Positions 1 through 10,317 of a stretch of DNA of 64,000 nucleotides are shown here, one piece after another. The position numbers were made by a program, and so were the translations under genes. Within the stretch, counting starts at the first letter, position 1, and each line of letters opens with the position of its first letter. The stretch covers positions 1 to 64,000 of the forward strand of contig CALUKD010000007.1 in the NCBI GenBank assembly GCA_944321125.1, given 5' to 3'. The stretch comes from Candidatus Butyricimonas faecavium. GTDB lineage: Bacteria; Bacteroidota; Bacteroidia; Bacteroidales; Marinifilaceae. The notes below the pieces were generated by a model. It saw only the letters and a list, made by a program, of their open reading frames with translations, was not told the DNA's origin and made no database searches.

Positions 1-97
1 CAGGAAATTATCATAACAAGAGAATGTCTAATTTATTAAATGTCAAATTAAGTAAACCTATTTCAGGAAACTACAGTGTTTGATAACACTATTTTAC

Positions 98-135
98 ATT
101 AATTTGAATTCAATAAAAACAGAATTCAAATTAAT
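98..135. repeat. AT-rich perfect inverted repeat
   Basis: A 14-bp perfect stem (98-111 with 122-135) with a 10-nt A-rich loop lies about 90 nt beyond the 3' end of the minus-strand gene at 226-1020. A smaller 6-bp hairpin (AGTGTT/AACACT) is at 75-90. The 225 bases at the left edge hold no gene. The stem could end transcription of the minus-strand run, but there is no clear T-tract. Confidence 0.5.
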
Positions 136-225
136 GCGTGACTGTTGAAACATGAGCTTAAGCATATTTTAAGATAATAAACGGGCTTTCTTTAAATGGG
201 GTGTTTAAAGGGATTATTTTTTCTT

Positions 226-1020
226 TTAGTCTTCCAGCGCAATTTTTCCATTAAGTGGCGAGAAAAGGGGAATTTTAGGTTTATCTTTTAATAAATCTTT
301 CACGTCATCAAGTGATAATTTTGGAGCGGGTTCCGGTCCGGCAATTCTTCCCACTCTTCCTTGAAGGTAGTATTTTTGATAGGAGGCCGGGAGTTTGTCG
401 TTGATGTAATCATCAAAAAGGCGTTGGTATTCGATACTGGAATGAAGGACTCTCTCTTGTATTTTGAACAGCATATCATGTGATATAAAGGTGCGGAAGG
501 TGTCAAGACCATTCTCGCAAATTCCTAGGGCAATCCCGTCAGTGAGGCAACACGTAAATCTTTTTTTTTCATCAGATTTGGGGTAAAAATAACTGCTGTT
601 GTGGTCCACATAATACCGGATTACATCCATCCCGGGGGTATGGAGATTGTTGGGAATTAAATGACGTGTGCGGTAACGGCTGAAAAAGTGTCCTGTGTAC
701 CTGCTGAAAACGAGTTCTTCGGTTTTTATGTTGTAGACGGGAAATATAATGCCCATGCCACTGTGGGTTTCGTAAGTGGAGTAATAATGAACGTCCGGGT
801 TTTCCCGTTCTTTTTTGTTTTTGCACGTGATGATAATGTGCCATTTGTTGTATGTGAGAGGGGATTTCCATTCGATTTGGTATGATATGGGAAATTTCTT
901 GGCAAACAAGATTTTCCGGCGATGCGTGTTGATGAAAAAATCCCTCTTGTTCTGAATTGCGGTAGTATCGCGTCTTGCCTCTTTGATAATGGCTTCCGGT
1001 GACATGGTGTCCAAAAACAT
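226..1020 (-). CDS. Hypothetical protein at the end of the hydrogenase-like cluster
   Basis: This 264-residue protein is not recognised. It has no signal peptide and no membrane segment. It is rich in aromatic and basic residues (for example HFFSRYRTRH near residue 110), with a Cys-Cys pair in FTCCLTDG near residue 155 and a Lys/Pro-rich C-terminal tail. It starts 18 nt downstream of the PHP gene on the same strand, so it is probably the last gene of that transcription unit. It might be a cytoplasmic partner of the cluster or an unrelated passenger; the sequence alone does not decide. Confidence 0.75.
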   Translation of the reverse strand: MFLDTMSPEAIIKEARRDTTAIQNKRDFFINTHRRKILFAKKFPISYQIEWKSPLTYNKWHIIITCKNKKERENPDVHYYSTYETHSGMGIIFPVYNIKTEELVFSRYTGHFFSRYRTRHLIPNNLHTPGMDVIRYYVDHNSSYFYPKSDEKKRFTCCLTDGIALGICENGLDTFRTFISHDMLFKIQERVLHSSIEYQRLFDDYINDKLPASYQKYYLQGRVGRIAGPEPAPKLSLDDVKDLLKDKPKIPLFSPLNGKIALED

Positions 1021-1038
1021 AGTCCTGCAAGTTTTAAA

Positions 1039-1749
1039 TTAACGGGTGATAGCTGCCCGGATGGAATCGAATGACAAGTCCGGTAGCGAGAATATCGTGA
1101 AAATTTTACCGATATCGTCAATGTAATGTGCATCGGAAGAACGGATGAATTTGTACCCGGATAAGTATGCATTTTGTTGAAGAAATTGTTCCAGTGTCGT
1201 GTGAGGACTAAGTTCAAGAGCCTCGCATTTTAAGTCTTTTGGGACGAATCCGAGTTGCGAGAGAATGCTGAAACGGGATTTGTCAATATGGGCCGGGATG
1301 AAGATACCATCCAGTGCATGGACAGTACGTTCTATCGTGTCTATATTGACATCCAGTGCCGTAATCAGTAATCGTTCTTCTTCGTATATAATCTGTTCTT
1401 CGGCATCAACTACAACTTGGTAACCGAATTTGTCCGGATTATTTTTTATATCTGGGAGATGGAGATCTAGGAAATACTGGAATTGGGCAAGGTGTTCCAG
1501 AGTCGGAAAGAATGCGAGGGCGTGAACCTCTTCAGCTGTGTTGATTTCCGTTCCGCAAAGTACCCGTAGCCCTCGCTGTTCGCCCAGTTGTTGAATTACG
1601 GGGGCTTGCCGGGTGGAGTTATGATCCGAAATTCCGATAAGGGACAAGCCTTTCTGTAATGCCATACCGATGATGTTTGCGGGACTCATGTCGAGATCTC
1701 CGCAGGGTGACAGCACGGTGTGTATATGTAGATCGGCCCGGACTTCCAT
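1039..1749 (-). CDS. PHP-domain metal-dependent phosphoesterase
   Basis: A 236-residue cytoplasmic protein of the PHP (polymerase and histidinol phosphatase) superfamily. The metal-binding motifs appear in the expected order: DLHIHT at residues 7-12, SDHNS near residue 42, an acidic GTEIN motif near residue 66, PAHID near residue 153 and SSDAHY near residue 209. These supply the His and Asp ligands of a multinuclear metal centre that hydrolyses phosphoesters; the substrate is unknown. It is 11 nt downstream of the DRTGG gene. PHP proteins commonly accompany DRTGG, HATPase and iron-hydrogenase-like genes in anaerobes, so it is likely part of the same regulatory or maintenance module. It is too short for a DNA polymerase, and no histidine biosynthesis gene is nearby. 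Confidence 0.88.
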   Translation of the reverse strand: MEVRADLHIHTVLSPCGDLDMSPANIIGMALQKGLSLIGISDHNSTRQAPVIQQLGEQRGLRVLCGTEINTAEEVHALAFFPTLEHLAQFQYFLDLHLPDIKNNPDKFGYQVVVDAEEQIIYEEERLLITALDVNIDTIERTVHALDGIFIPAHIDKSRFSILSQLGFVPKDLKCEALELSPHTTLEQFLQQNAYLSGYKFIRSSDAHYIDDIGKIFTIFSLPDLSFDSIRAAITR

Positions 1750-1760
1750 AAGATTCGTGA

Positions 1761-2096
1761 TTAGGGGTGAAATAGTTGGTAGAGTTGTCCCGTGATCTCA
1801 AAAGTTTGTAACGGGCTGGAAAGAATAGGAATATTTTCGTTATTGCTTTCTTCTACGGTGTCTTCTTCCGGGACGTGCCCTTTTACCAGAATGACGGCAG
1901 CAATTTCTTTCAAGGAGGCAATAGCCATGACATTTTTGTGTGTTTGTAGGGTGATCCATATATCTCCTTCTTGGGCATGTCCCATGACATCACTTAGTAG
2001 GTCGGACGTGTAGCCTCCTTTAACTTCTCGTTGTAAACCGTTTTGTCCGGAACATACCGTGAGGTTTAGCTGGGAAACAATGTCTTGTACTGTCAT
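1761..2096 (-). CDS. DRTGG-domain protein (first of two)
   Basis: A 111-residue single-domain protein resembling the DRTGG regulatory domain, which is also found in phosphotransacetylase-like and CBS-containing proteins. The first half has the typical start (helix LNLTV, then GGYTSDLLSDVMGHAQEGDIWIT) and a core ending ILVKGHVPEED. No catalytic motif is visible; these domains are thought to be small ligand or protein interaction modules. It lies between the hydrogenase-like gene and the PHP gene and has a paralogue at 4042-4386. The shared DLMSDVL/DLLSDVM signature suggests the two may pair as a heterodimer; that pairing is inference. Confidence 0.82.
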   Translation of the reverse strand: MTVQDIVSQLNLTVCSGQNGLQREVKGGYTSDLLSDVMGHAQEGDIWITLQTHKNVMAIASLKEIAAVILVKGHVPEEDTVEESNNENIPILSSPLQTFEITGQLYQLFHP

Positions 2097-2138
2097 AATT
2101 TGTAGTTTGTGGTTTTTCGTGAATATATTTTATTTCGT

Positions 2139-3482
2139 TTATTCTCCAAATCTTTTTAATCCCCACGTTTTTTCTGAAAGTTCGAGGGATTCTTCCGGTG
2201 TCATCAGGGCTTCGTTGCACAGGAGTTTTTGCATGAACACGCATTGATTGAGTTTCGCCTTTCCTTGAACGACATCTCTTGCCAGCGTGTGGCAGGCCGG
2301 GGCGCCACAGGCACCGCAGTCGATTTGCGGAAGAACGCTCATGATGCGGTTTAATTTTTCCATCTTCTTCATGGCAACAAGCATGTTTTCGTCGAGTTGT
2401 TCAATGGAACGCGGCGGGATTTTTCCGCTAAGTTTACCTCGTTTGAAGAGGTAGGATTCGTATTCCTGTATGTCATCAAAATCGGGTTGTTGTTCATGTT
2501 TGCTGGCTTGCATCCGTTTGCGTAAGCGTTCGATGGTCAGGAACCGGTTGTTTACGACGAGCGCACCTCCGGCGCAGGAGTGGTCGCATGCTCGTAATTC
2601 AAGAAAATCGATATCCGAGAGTTCATCATTTTCTATTTTTTCGAGGATGTCGATTACGTTGTGAATTTCGTCAATGGCTAGGCAACGACCTTCAAATTTG
2701 GAGGCTTCACCTTCCGATAAGTCCCAGGCAATGGATTCGGGGGAAAGGTATGTACGTTCGGTTACGGTTTCCACGGGTTGATCCCGGTGTTGCGTGAGTC
2801 CCATCTGTATTTTGTTGTAGATGAAATTCAGGTTGATGACCCCGTCGATGTTAGATTGATCGTCACCTACCGGGCTTTTTACTGCTGCAATTTTTGCGGC
2901 ACAAGGTGTGACATAAAATATACCGACATCATCCGGCGGAACATTTTTGTCAAGATATTTTTTGCGGGCAAAGATGGCTGCTAGGTCCATAGCTTGTTTT
3001 AACGGGATGATGTGATCGATCAGCGAGGGAAAACGTACTTGTATCAGGCGGACGATTGCGGGGCAGAAGGACGAAATGAAGGGGCGTTCGTAAGAGTTCT
3101 TTTCCATATGATGTTGTATGGCTTTTGCTAAAATACCTGATGCTTGTGCCACTTCGATTACTTCCGTGAATCCCATCTGGTGGAGTTCCGCGAAGATTTG
3201 CTGTTCTGTGATTTCTTCTGAGAATTGTCCAAAAAGAACTGTTGGGAGAAGGATGATTCTGTGTTTGAAATTGAATATCTGGTTGAAATCGTCCTGCTCC
3301 ACGTATATTGCATGTTGCGGGCACGACTTGAGGCATTTACCGCAGTCGACGCAAGCATTTTTATTTATCGTTGCCAAGCCACCTTTAATGCGGATAGCCT
3401 GCGTGGGACAGAGGCTCATGCAGTGTGTACATCCGATACAGGCAGTGCTGGCAACTTTTAATGCGTGGTAAAACGGTTCCAT
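2139..3482 (-). CDS. [FeFe]-hydrogenase-like Fe-S protein, probably sensory
   Basis: A 447-residue protein. It opens with two 4Fe-4S ferredoxin motifs (Cys15/18/21/25 and Cys44/47/50/54), continues with an iron-hydrogenase large-subunit-like domain (about 70-330) and ends with a further Fe-S domain (Cys389/392/397/414). The four Cys that would hold the H-cluster cubane can be matched: Cys140 (SSFCP), Cys194 (TPCAAK), Cys299 and Cys303 (ACDHSC). Catalytic enzymes have TSCCP, whose first Cys relays protons; here that place is Phe139, and the Glu after the second motif is also absent. I infer a redox or H2 sensor, or an electron carrier, rather than a H2-evolving enzyme. The neighbours (HATPase, two DRTGG proteins, PHP) match clusters seen around sensory hydrogenases. 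No HydE/F/G maturase is in the window. Confidence 0.85.
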   Translation of the reverse strand: MEPFYHALKVASTACIGCTHCMSLCPTQAIRIKGGLATINKNACVDCGKCLKSCPQHAIYVEQDDFNQIFNFKHRIILLPTVLFGQFSEEITEQQIFAELHQMGFTEVIEVAQASGILAKAIQHHMEKNSYERPFISSFCPAIVRLIQVRFPSLIDHIIPLKQAMDLAAIFARKKYLDKNVPPDDVGIFYVTPCAAKIAAVKSPVGDDQSNIDGVINLNFIYNKIQMGLTQHRDQPVETVTERTYLSPESIAWDLSEGEASKFEGRCLAIDEIHNVIDILEKIENDELSDIDFLELRACDHSCAGGALVVNNRFLTIERLRKRMQASKHEQQPDFDDIQEYESYLFKRGKLSGKIPPRSIEQLDENMLVAMKKMEKLNRIMSVLPQIDCGACGAPACHTLARDVVQGKAKLNQCVFMQKLLCNEALMTPEESLELSEKTWGLKRFGE

Positions 3483-3487
3483 GTATT

Positions 3488-3540
3488 AATTTTAGATTTT
3501 AAATTTTAGATTCCAGCCACACGAGCCAACGCTTTTGGGA
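3488..3540. repeat. Interspersed intergenic repeat, copy R1
   Basis: AT-rich tracts (ATTTTAGATTTTAAATTTTAG) lead into CCAGCCACACGAGCCAACGCTTT. Related copies lie at 59474-59567 (opposite orientation) and 63311-63406. The shared core is AAAGCGTT followed by a short variable stretch and GGCTrGAA. It sits in the 137-nt gap between the hydrogenase-like gene and the HATPase gene. Confidence 0.6.
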
Positions 3541-3619
3541 TTTTATTTTAAATTCCTGATAGTTTTTTAGTCGTTGACTTTTAACTTTTATCCCATAGTT
3601 TTTTTATCGCTACGAGCGA

Positions 3620-4030
3620 TTAAAAAAACGTGGTCATTGTGACTTTTGTCCCTTCGTTTACTTTGGATTCGATTGTTAGTTTATCACAGTTTTTCTGCAT
3701 GTTCGGGAGCCCCATTCCCGCTCCGAATCCCATTTCCCGAACTTCGGGTGAGGCGGTGGAATATCCTTCCTGCATGGCGAGGTCTATGTCCGGAATACCG
3801 GGGCCTCGGTCGCTGACGACAACGGTGATGACTGTGGGATCGATGGACACTTGCATGGTTCCTTCATAGGCGTGAGCAACGACGTTTACTTCTGCTTCAT
3901 AAAGGGCAACTACGATCCGTTTTAGTACGGCAGGATTGACGTTTAGTTGTTTCAATATCTTTTTTACCTCGCTAGAGGCAGTTCCGGCCCGAGAAAAGTT
4001 TCCCCCTTCGATGTTGTAGTTGAATTCCAT
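3620..4030 (-). CDS. ATP-binding anti-sigma-like regulator (HATPase, RsbW type)
   Basis: A 136-residue protein made of one GHKL ATPase domain. The N box is EAEVNVVAHAYEG near residues 47-59, the G1 box DRGPGIPD near residues 73-80, and the G2 region GMGLPNMQKNC near residues 105-115. There is no histidine dimerisation domain, so it resembles RsbW/SpoIIAB-type protein kinases that bind a sigma factor or phosphorylate an anti-anti-sigma protein. It starts 11 nt after the upstream DRTGG gene and precedes the hydrogenase-like gene by 137 nt. This gene order suggests it reads out the redox state of the Fe-S protein, but the target is unknown. Confidence 0.87.
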   Translation of the reverse strand: MEFNYNIEGGNFSRAGTASSEVKKILKQLNVNPAVLKRIVVALYEAEVNVVAHAYEGTMQVSIDPTVITVVVSDRGPGIPDIDLAMQEGYSTASPEVREMGFGAGMGLPNMQKNCDKLTIESKVNEGTKVTMTTFF

Positions 4031-4041
4031 AATGCTTGTTT

Positions 4042-4386
4042 TTAATAAATGGGCTCTAGCCCTGCTTCATACAGGAGCCCGCAGACTTTGAACATGCTTT
4101 GCTTGCTTTGTAAGATAGCGATATTACACTCTTTGGCTAATTCTACCATATCGGGGGTGGCTTGTTTTCCTCGAACAAATAGAATAAAACTGATGTCAGA
4201 CATTTCTGCCGTGCGGATTACTTGTAAGTTGGCGAGTCCCGTGATGAGAATCATTTCGCTGGTGTCTAATCGGAGTACATCGCTCATTAAGTCGGCAGCA
4301 AAAGCATGACGGATGGTTTTGTTAAGGTGGCCGTTTTCGTGAATCACCCGGGCATTTAATAATGCGGCAATTTCCTTTAGAGTCAT
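4042..4386 (-). CDS. DRTGG-domain protein (second of two)
   Basis: A 114-residue DRTGG-like protein and paralogue of the one at 1761-2096. The shared pattern is an N-terminal helix (LKEIAALLNARV), then AADLMSDVL, a beta strand ILITGLANLQVIRTAE and FILFVRGKQ. It is the first gene of the run. A minus-strand terminator at 4419-4454 separates it from the large metallopeptidase-like gene upstream, so the cluster should have its own promoter. A TACCTTAG sequence on the minus strand around 4409-4416 is one base from the TAnnTTTG element and could serve, but this is weak. Confidence 0.82.
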   Translation of the reverse strand: MTLKEIAALLNARVIHENGHLNKTIRHAFAADLMSDVLRLDTSEMILITGLANLQVIRTAEMSDISFILFVRGKQATPDMVELAKECNIAILQSKQSMFKVCGLLYEAGLEPIY

Positions 4387-4418
4387 AAGTTTGTTTTTTG
4401 ATTGCTCCTAAGGTAATC

Positions 4419-4454
4419 AAAAAAAATCGGATTCTCAAAGTTTGGGAATCCGAA
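4419..4454 (-). terminator. Intrinsic terminator after the metallopeptidase-like gene
   Basis: On the minus strand an 8-bp stem TCGGATTC/GAATCCGA (4446-4453 with 4427-4434) is followed by a run of eight T (4426-4419). It lies 14 nt past the stop of the gene at 4468-7467. Confidence 0.8.
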
Positions 4455-4467
4455 TATTTTGAATCTA

Positions 4468-7467
4468 TTAAATGGTGAAGGCTACCGAGAAGAGCATATC
4501 GACAAACATAGAGTTACTTTTCGTTTCGTATCCGGTTCTGAAACCAATGTTTACGGGGAACGGGAGACGGAAGAAGTGGGTGTCGGCTGAGATTTCGACT
4601 CCATAAGAGTGGTAGGTTTTGTTCCAATAGCGATTTTGTTCCCAACCGGTGTCGAAGAAGGGTTCAGCCGTGAATCGTTTCATGTAGACAAGTGGTCCGA
4701 TGTGGGCATCCGGATACCAGAAGGGAAAGGCGTAAGAGATTTTCAATGTTGATAAATTGTACCCGTAGAGAGAAGCTCCCCGGGGAGAGTGGATTTGGTT
4801 CCCGTAATAGTTCGTCGTTTTATTTGATTTCAGTTGATGACCAAAATAAAGCGTCCAAGAATGATGTTGCCAGAATCCGGGAAGATACAGGCGTCCTTCT
4901 GCCCATTTCGTGTCACCGTAGTCCAAACCATCGAATGGCGTATGTGCATACCCTATTTCTAACCGCTGTCCCCAGCGGGGATAGATGTCCCGTTGACTTG
5001 TCCGGGTCTGGTTGTTGAGAACAAGCCCGTAGCGCATGATCTGAAGTTTTATATCATCCGGATTTGCAAGTACGGAGTTATACGGGTTGTTGGAAGGTAG
5101 GCTGGTCCAGCGGTTGTGATCCAGCAGATAGGAATGTCTTTGTGCCATCGAGTGTATGGCTTGGATTTCGTATTTTATGTAAGGGATGATGTAACGGGAA
5201 TAGTTTTTCCGGGAAATGTTGAAAGGAAATTGTACCGTGGCTATCCCTTTGGTGAGTTGTGATTTGTAAATTGCACGAACCGTATCGATTTCTTGGGTCG
5301 GAACAATTTTTATCGCATAATCTTGCATTAAGTCTTCATGGCGTCCGCTTTTGAATTCCAGTTGCAAGGTGGGCCAGAAGCCTTTGTAAGTGGCTTTTAT
5401 CTGCCAGTTACCATGTTCATAACCTTTCCCTCTCACGAATCCTGCGGTCAGGAACAAGGTGCTTAGTTTGTTTTGAGAACTGACGGCTACTCCGAAATCG
5501 ATGTCCACGTCTTCGGCATCCGGAAAGATGGGCCCCCAGCTATGAAAATTGAAGAGGTGAGTGGTTTTGTTGTATTTTCGACTGGCGTAGGTGGAGTCGG
5601 CGGTTAACTTGAATTGCCAGTTTTCCTGTCGTGTTACACTGTCTGCAATGCAGAAGGTTCGGGTGTCTATTGGGTTATTTTTCAGTTGGTTGATGGCAAT
5701 TTTTCCCGGTTTGTACCCGTCAGATGTGTAGAACGAGAATAAGAGTGAATCTTTGTTTGGAGTTACCATCGGGTAACGCAGGCCGAATTTGGAATTTAGA
5801 ATGTTGGCTCCGAATTCCTGCGGTTGAGTTTGTCGATAGAACGAATTGTTGGCGTTAAAGGCCCCCCGGTATATGATCTGGTCGTTTACAGTAATCGGGT
5901 TATCGATCTCGTAGGGTGTGAATGTGGTGATCGGGGTACGTTTGCCTGTTTGAATATCGATTGATTCGAGGTGTTTGCCTTTCGAAGAAACTACCACGGT
6001 GACGATATTGTTTTTTCCGTCGTAGGAAGGGTGTACGAATAGTTCATCTCCCGTACCTTTTACCCGGAATATTTCTTTTTGGAATGTGTTGTCAAGGATC
6101 ACGATGGAGGCATTGTTTTCCTTGTCTACTTCCACGAAACCCCAATTCCCGTTTACGGCGAAGGGGGCGTACCTGTTCTGCCGGGTGGAATAACGGCGAT
6201 ATTTTTTGTTACGCAGATCATAGCTGGCGAGAACCATTTTGCCTCCATGTTCCCAGCGGGGATGGTATTTATACTCGGACCACACGAGTGTTTCGTCTTG
6301 GTAGGCAAATTTATAATCATACATGATTCCCGTACGGGTAATGATTTCGTCTTTATCCGGGTGTAAGATAACTAAAGCTCCCTCTTGTGCCAGCCCTTCT
6401 TTGTAGGCAATGATTTGACCGGACGGGGTGGCTGTCGGGTAATGGTAGTTCGTGTATATTTTGTTTGTGGTCGTGATGGTGTCAAATGAATGGGGTATTT
6501 GGTCAGCTTCCTGCCTCCATGTTTGTTGGAGTTCACAGAAATTGTCCCGGTAAAGGGTTCGTTTGGCATCGCAATACGTGTTGGCCTGTTTCACGCTGTC
6601 AGGATTAATGAAAAGAGATTGGAAGTGGCGGGAAGACCAGATGGAGTCCCGTTTTTCGTTCATCGTGAGTTTAAGACTACGGGCGAAAGGTGTGATTCCG
6701 TACGGGCGTTTCCCGACCCGAGTGAGGGCATCTTGCCAAATGCCGGGACCATAGTGAACGCGGCTGTTCCCGACCATGTAATAACCAAGAGCGTAATGGT
6801 TGGGGACAAAGTCTTTGTAAGAGCCGAGTACGGCCTTATTGTAGGTATAGATGCCTTTTTCCGTGACCTGAGCTTTCATTTCATTAAGAAATTCGGGTGA
6901 ACGTCCGCGTCCGCTTTTCCCGACAGAGGTTTCAAATACCGTGGCATCTCCTTCAAGGAACCACATGGGGACATATATCCCGATGACGGCCATCGTGATT
7001 TGTTCGCCGAAGATGTAATATAATGCTTTGGTAAAACTTTGATTTACTTTGTCGTATTGTACGATGTGACGGAATTCATGGACACATAGGTGTTCCAGCC
7101 AAGCATCGCTGACATCTTGTGGGGGTGCCGTGTAAAGTTCGCTCTTCTTGGGAGCCCAACCTGCGTTTCCATTTGACACGCCACCGTTGGCCCGTACGAT
7201 CATAGACATCCTTTTGGGTTTGATACCGAGGGTGTTGGCGTGGGTGTATAGTTTCTCATAAATATTTGCTAGATATTGCGCGTTGTCCTCGAAGAAATCG
7301 GGGTAGATGATCTGGAAGTTATCTGTTTTGATTTGTCGCCATCGAGTATTGCAGGGATCCTGTCCAAGATCAACAAATTGGGCATTACCGGGAGTTATGA
7401 GAGTGAATATGAGCAATATGCCTATTGTTAATGAATTTAAGAAAAACGAGGTATGTTTGTGTCTCAT
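4468..7467 (-). CDS. Secreted HEXXH metallopeptidase-like protein with propeller and barrel-like C-terminus
   Basis: A 999-residue exported protein with a signal peptide ending near GNAQ (residue 30). The N-terminal part (about 35-230) resembles peptidase-MA/gluzincin domains: HEFRH at 130-134 and a downstream Glu in WFLEGDATVFE (Glu172), the usual zinc ligands and catalytic residue. The middle (about 330-640) has repeated beta-strand units like a TolB-type propeller (for example GQIIAYKEG, TLVWSEYKYH). The last 300 residues alternate polar and aromatic residues and end in LFSVAFTI, as expected for an outer-membrane barrel. I infer a cell-envelope protease or peptide-binding protein anchored in the outer membrane. 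It stands alone in its transcription unit. Confidence 0.8.
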   Translation of the reverse strand: MRHKHTSFFLNSLTIGILLIFTLITPGNAQFVDLGQDPCNTRWRQIKTDNFQIIYPDFFEDNAQYLANIYEKLYTHANTLGIKPKRMSMIVRANGGVSNGNAGWAPKKSELYTAPPQDVSDAWLEHLCVHEFRHIVQYDKVNQSFTKALYYIFGEQITMAVIGIYVPMWFLEGDATVFETSVGKSGRGRSPEFLNEMKAQVTEKGIYTYNKAVLGSYKDFVPNHYALGYYMVGNSRVHYGPGIWQDALTRVGKRPYGITPFARSLKLTMNEKRDSIWSSRHFQSLFINPDSVKQANTYCDAKRTLYRDNFCELQQTWRQEADQIPHSFDTITTTNKIYTNYHYPTATPSGQIIAYKEGLAQEGALVILHPDKDEIITRTGIMYDYKFAYQDETLVWSEYKYHPRWEHGGKMVLASYDLRNKKYRRYSTRQNRYAPFAVNGNWGFVEVDKENNASIVILDNTFQKEIFRVKGTGDELFVHPSYDGKNNIVTVVVSSKGKHLESIDIQTGKRTPITTFTPYEIDNPITVNDQIIYRGAFNANNSFYRQTQPQEFGANILNSKFGLRYPMVTPNKDSLLFSFYTSDGYKPGKIAINQLKNNPIDTRTFCIADSVTRQENWQFKLTADSTYASRKYNKTTHLFNFHSWGPIFPDAEDVDIDFGVAVSSQNKLSTLFLTAGFVRGKGYEHGNWQIKATYKGFWPTLQLEFKSGRHEDLMQDYAIKIVPTQEIDTVRAIYKSQLTKGIATVQFPFNISRKNYSRYIIPYIKYEIQAIHSMAQRHSYLLDHNRWTSLPSNNPYNSVLANPDDIKLQIMRYGLVLNNQTRTSQRDIYPRWGQRLEIGYAHTPFDGLDYGDTKWAEGRLYLPGFWQHHSWTLYFGHQLKSNKTTNYYGNQIHSPRGASLYGYNLSTLKISYAFPFWYPDAHIGPLVYMKRFTAEPFFDTGWEQNRYWNKTYHSYGVEISADTHFFRLPFPVNIGFRTGYETKSNSMFVDMLFSVAFTI

Positions 7468-7551
7468 ATGTAGTAGCTTGTAGTTTATTTTTTTTATAAA
7501 ATTATTCCGCTAAAATAATTATTTTTTCCCACAATCTCCATCAAGAACAAT

Positions 7552-7559
7552 TATCTTTG
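7552..7559 (+). promoter_or_regulatory. Promoter -7 element of ligA (TATCTTTG)
   Basis: An exact match to the Bacteroidetes TAnnTTTG element lies 130 nt before the ligA start. No clear TTTG is found 19-21 nt upstream. Confidence 0.6.
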
Positions 7560-7561
7560 TA

Positions 7562-7597
7562 CACGATGAAGAAGAGATATGTCTCTTACTTATCGTG
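7562..7597 (+). promoter_or_regulatory. 5' leader hairpin of ligA
   Basis: A long stem (CACGAT...AAGAGA against TCTCTT...ATCGTG, 13 of 16 positions paired, 4-nt loop TATG) begins right after the -7 element, so the mRNA would start in or near this hairpin. The rest of the leader holds two partly self-complementary copies of an ACAAGTTATAGGTT / AACTTGTAACCTG sequence at about 7600-7680. Confidence 0.45.
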
Positions 7598-7676
7598 GTT
7601 ACAAGTTATAGGTTGTAAATTTCTGGTTATGACCTGAATAGATTTAAAGTTTTAACTTGTAACCTGTAATTTGTAA

Positions 7677-10193
<2,517 letters not shown>

Positions 10194-10236
10194 AGATTGG
10201 GATATTTTAATCCGGTGTAAATGCTTGTGGACTTAT

Positions 10237-10267
10237 TTTGAATATTGAAGTATATAGTTTATCTTTA
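10237..10267 (+). promoter_or_regulatory. clpC promoter (TTTG - 19 nt - TATCTTTA)
   Basis: TTTG at 10237-10240 and TATCTTTA at 10260-10267 are separated by 19 nt, the Bacteroidetes -33/-7 layout with one mismatch in the -7 element. The clpC start is 50 nt downstream. Confidence 0.65.
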
Positions 10268-10317
10268 CGATAAATAAAAAGTAACAAGTAAAGCCGTGGA
10301 AGGGCGGTATTGAAAAT

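Noticed and set aside
2139-3482. Catalytic [FeFe]-hydrogenase
   Set aside because: The proton-relay Cys is Phe139 and the second-motif Glu is absent, so H2 turnover is not supported by the sequence.
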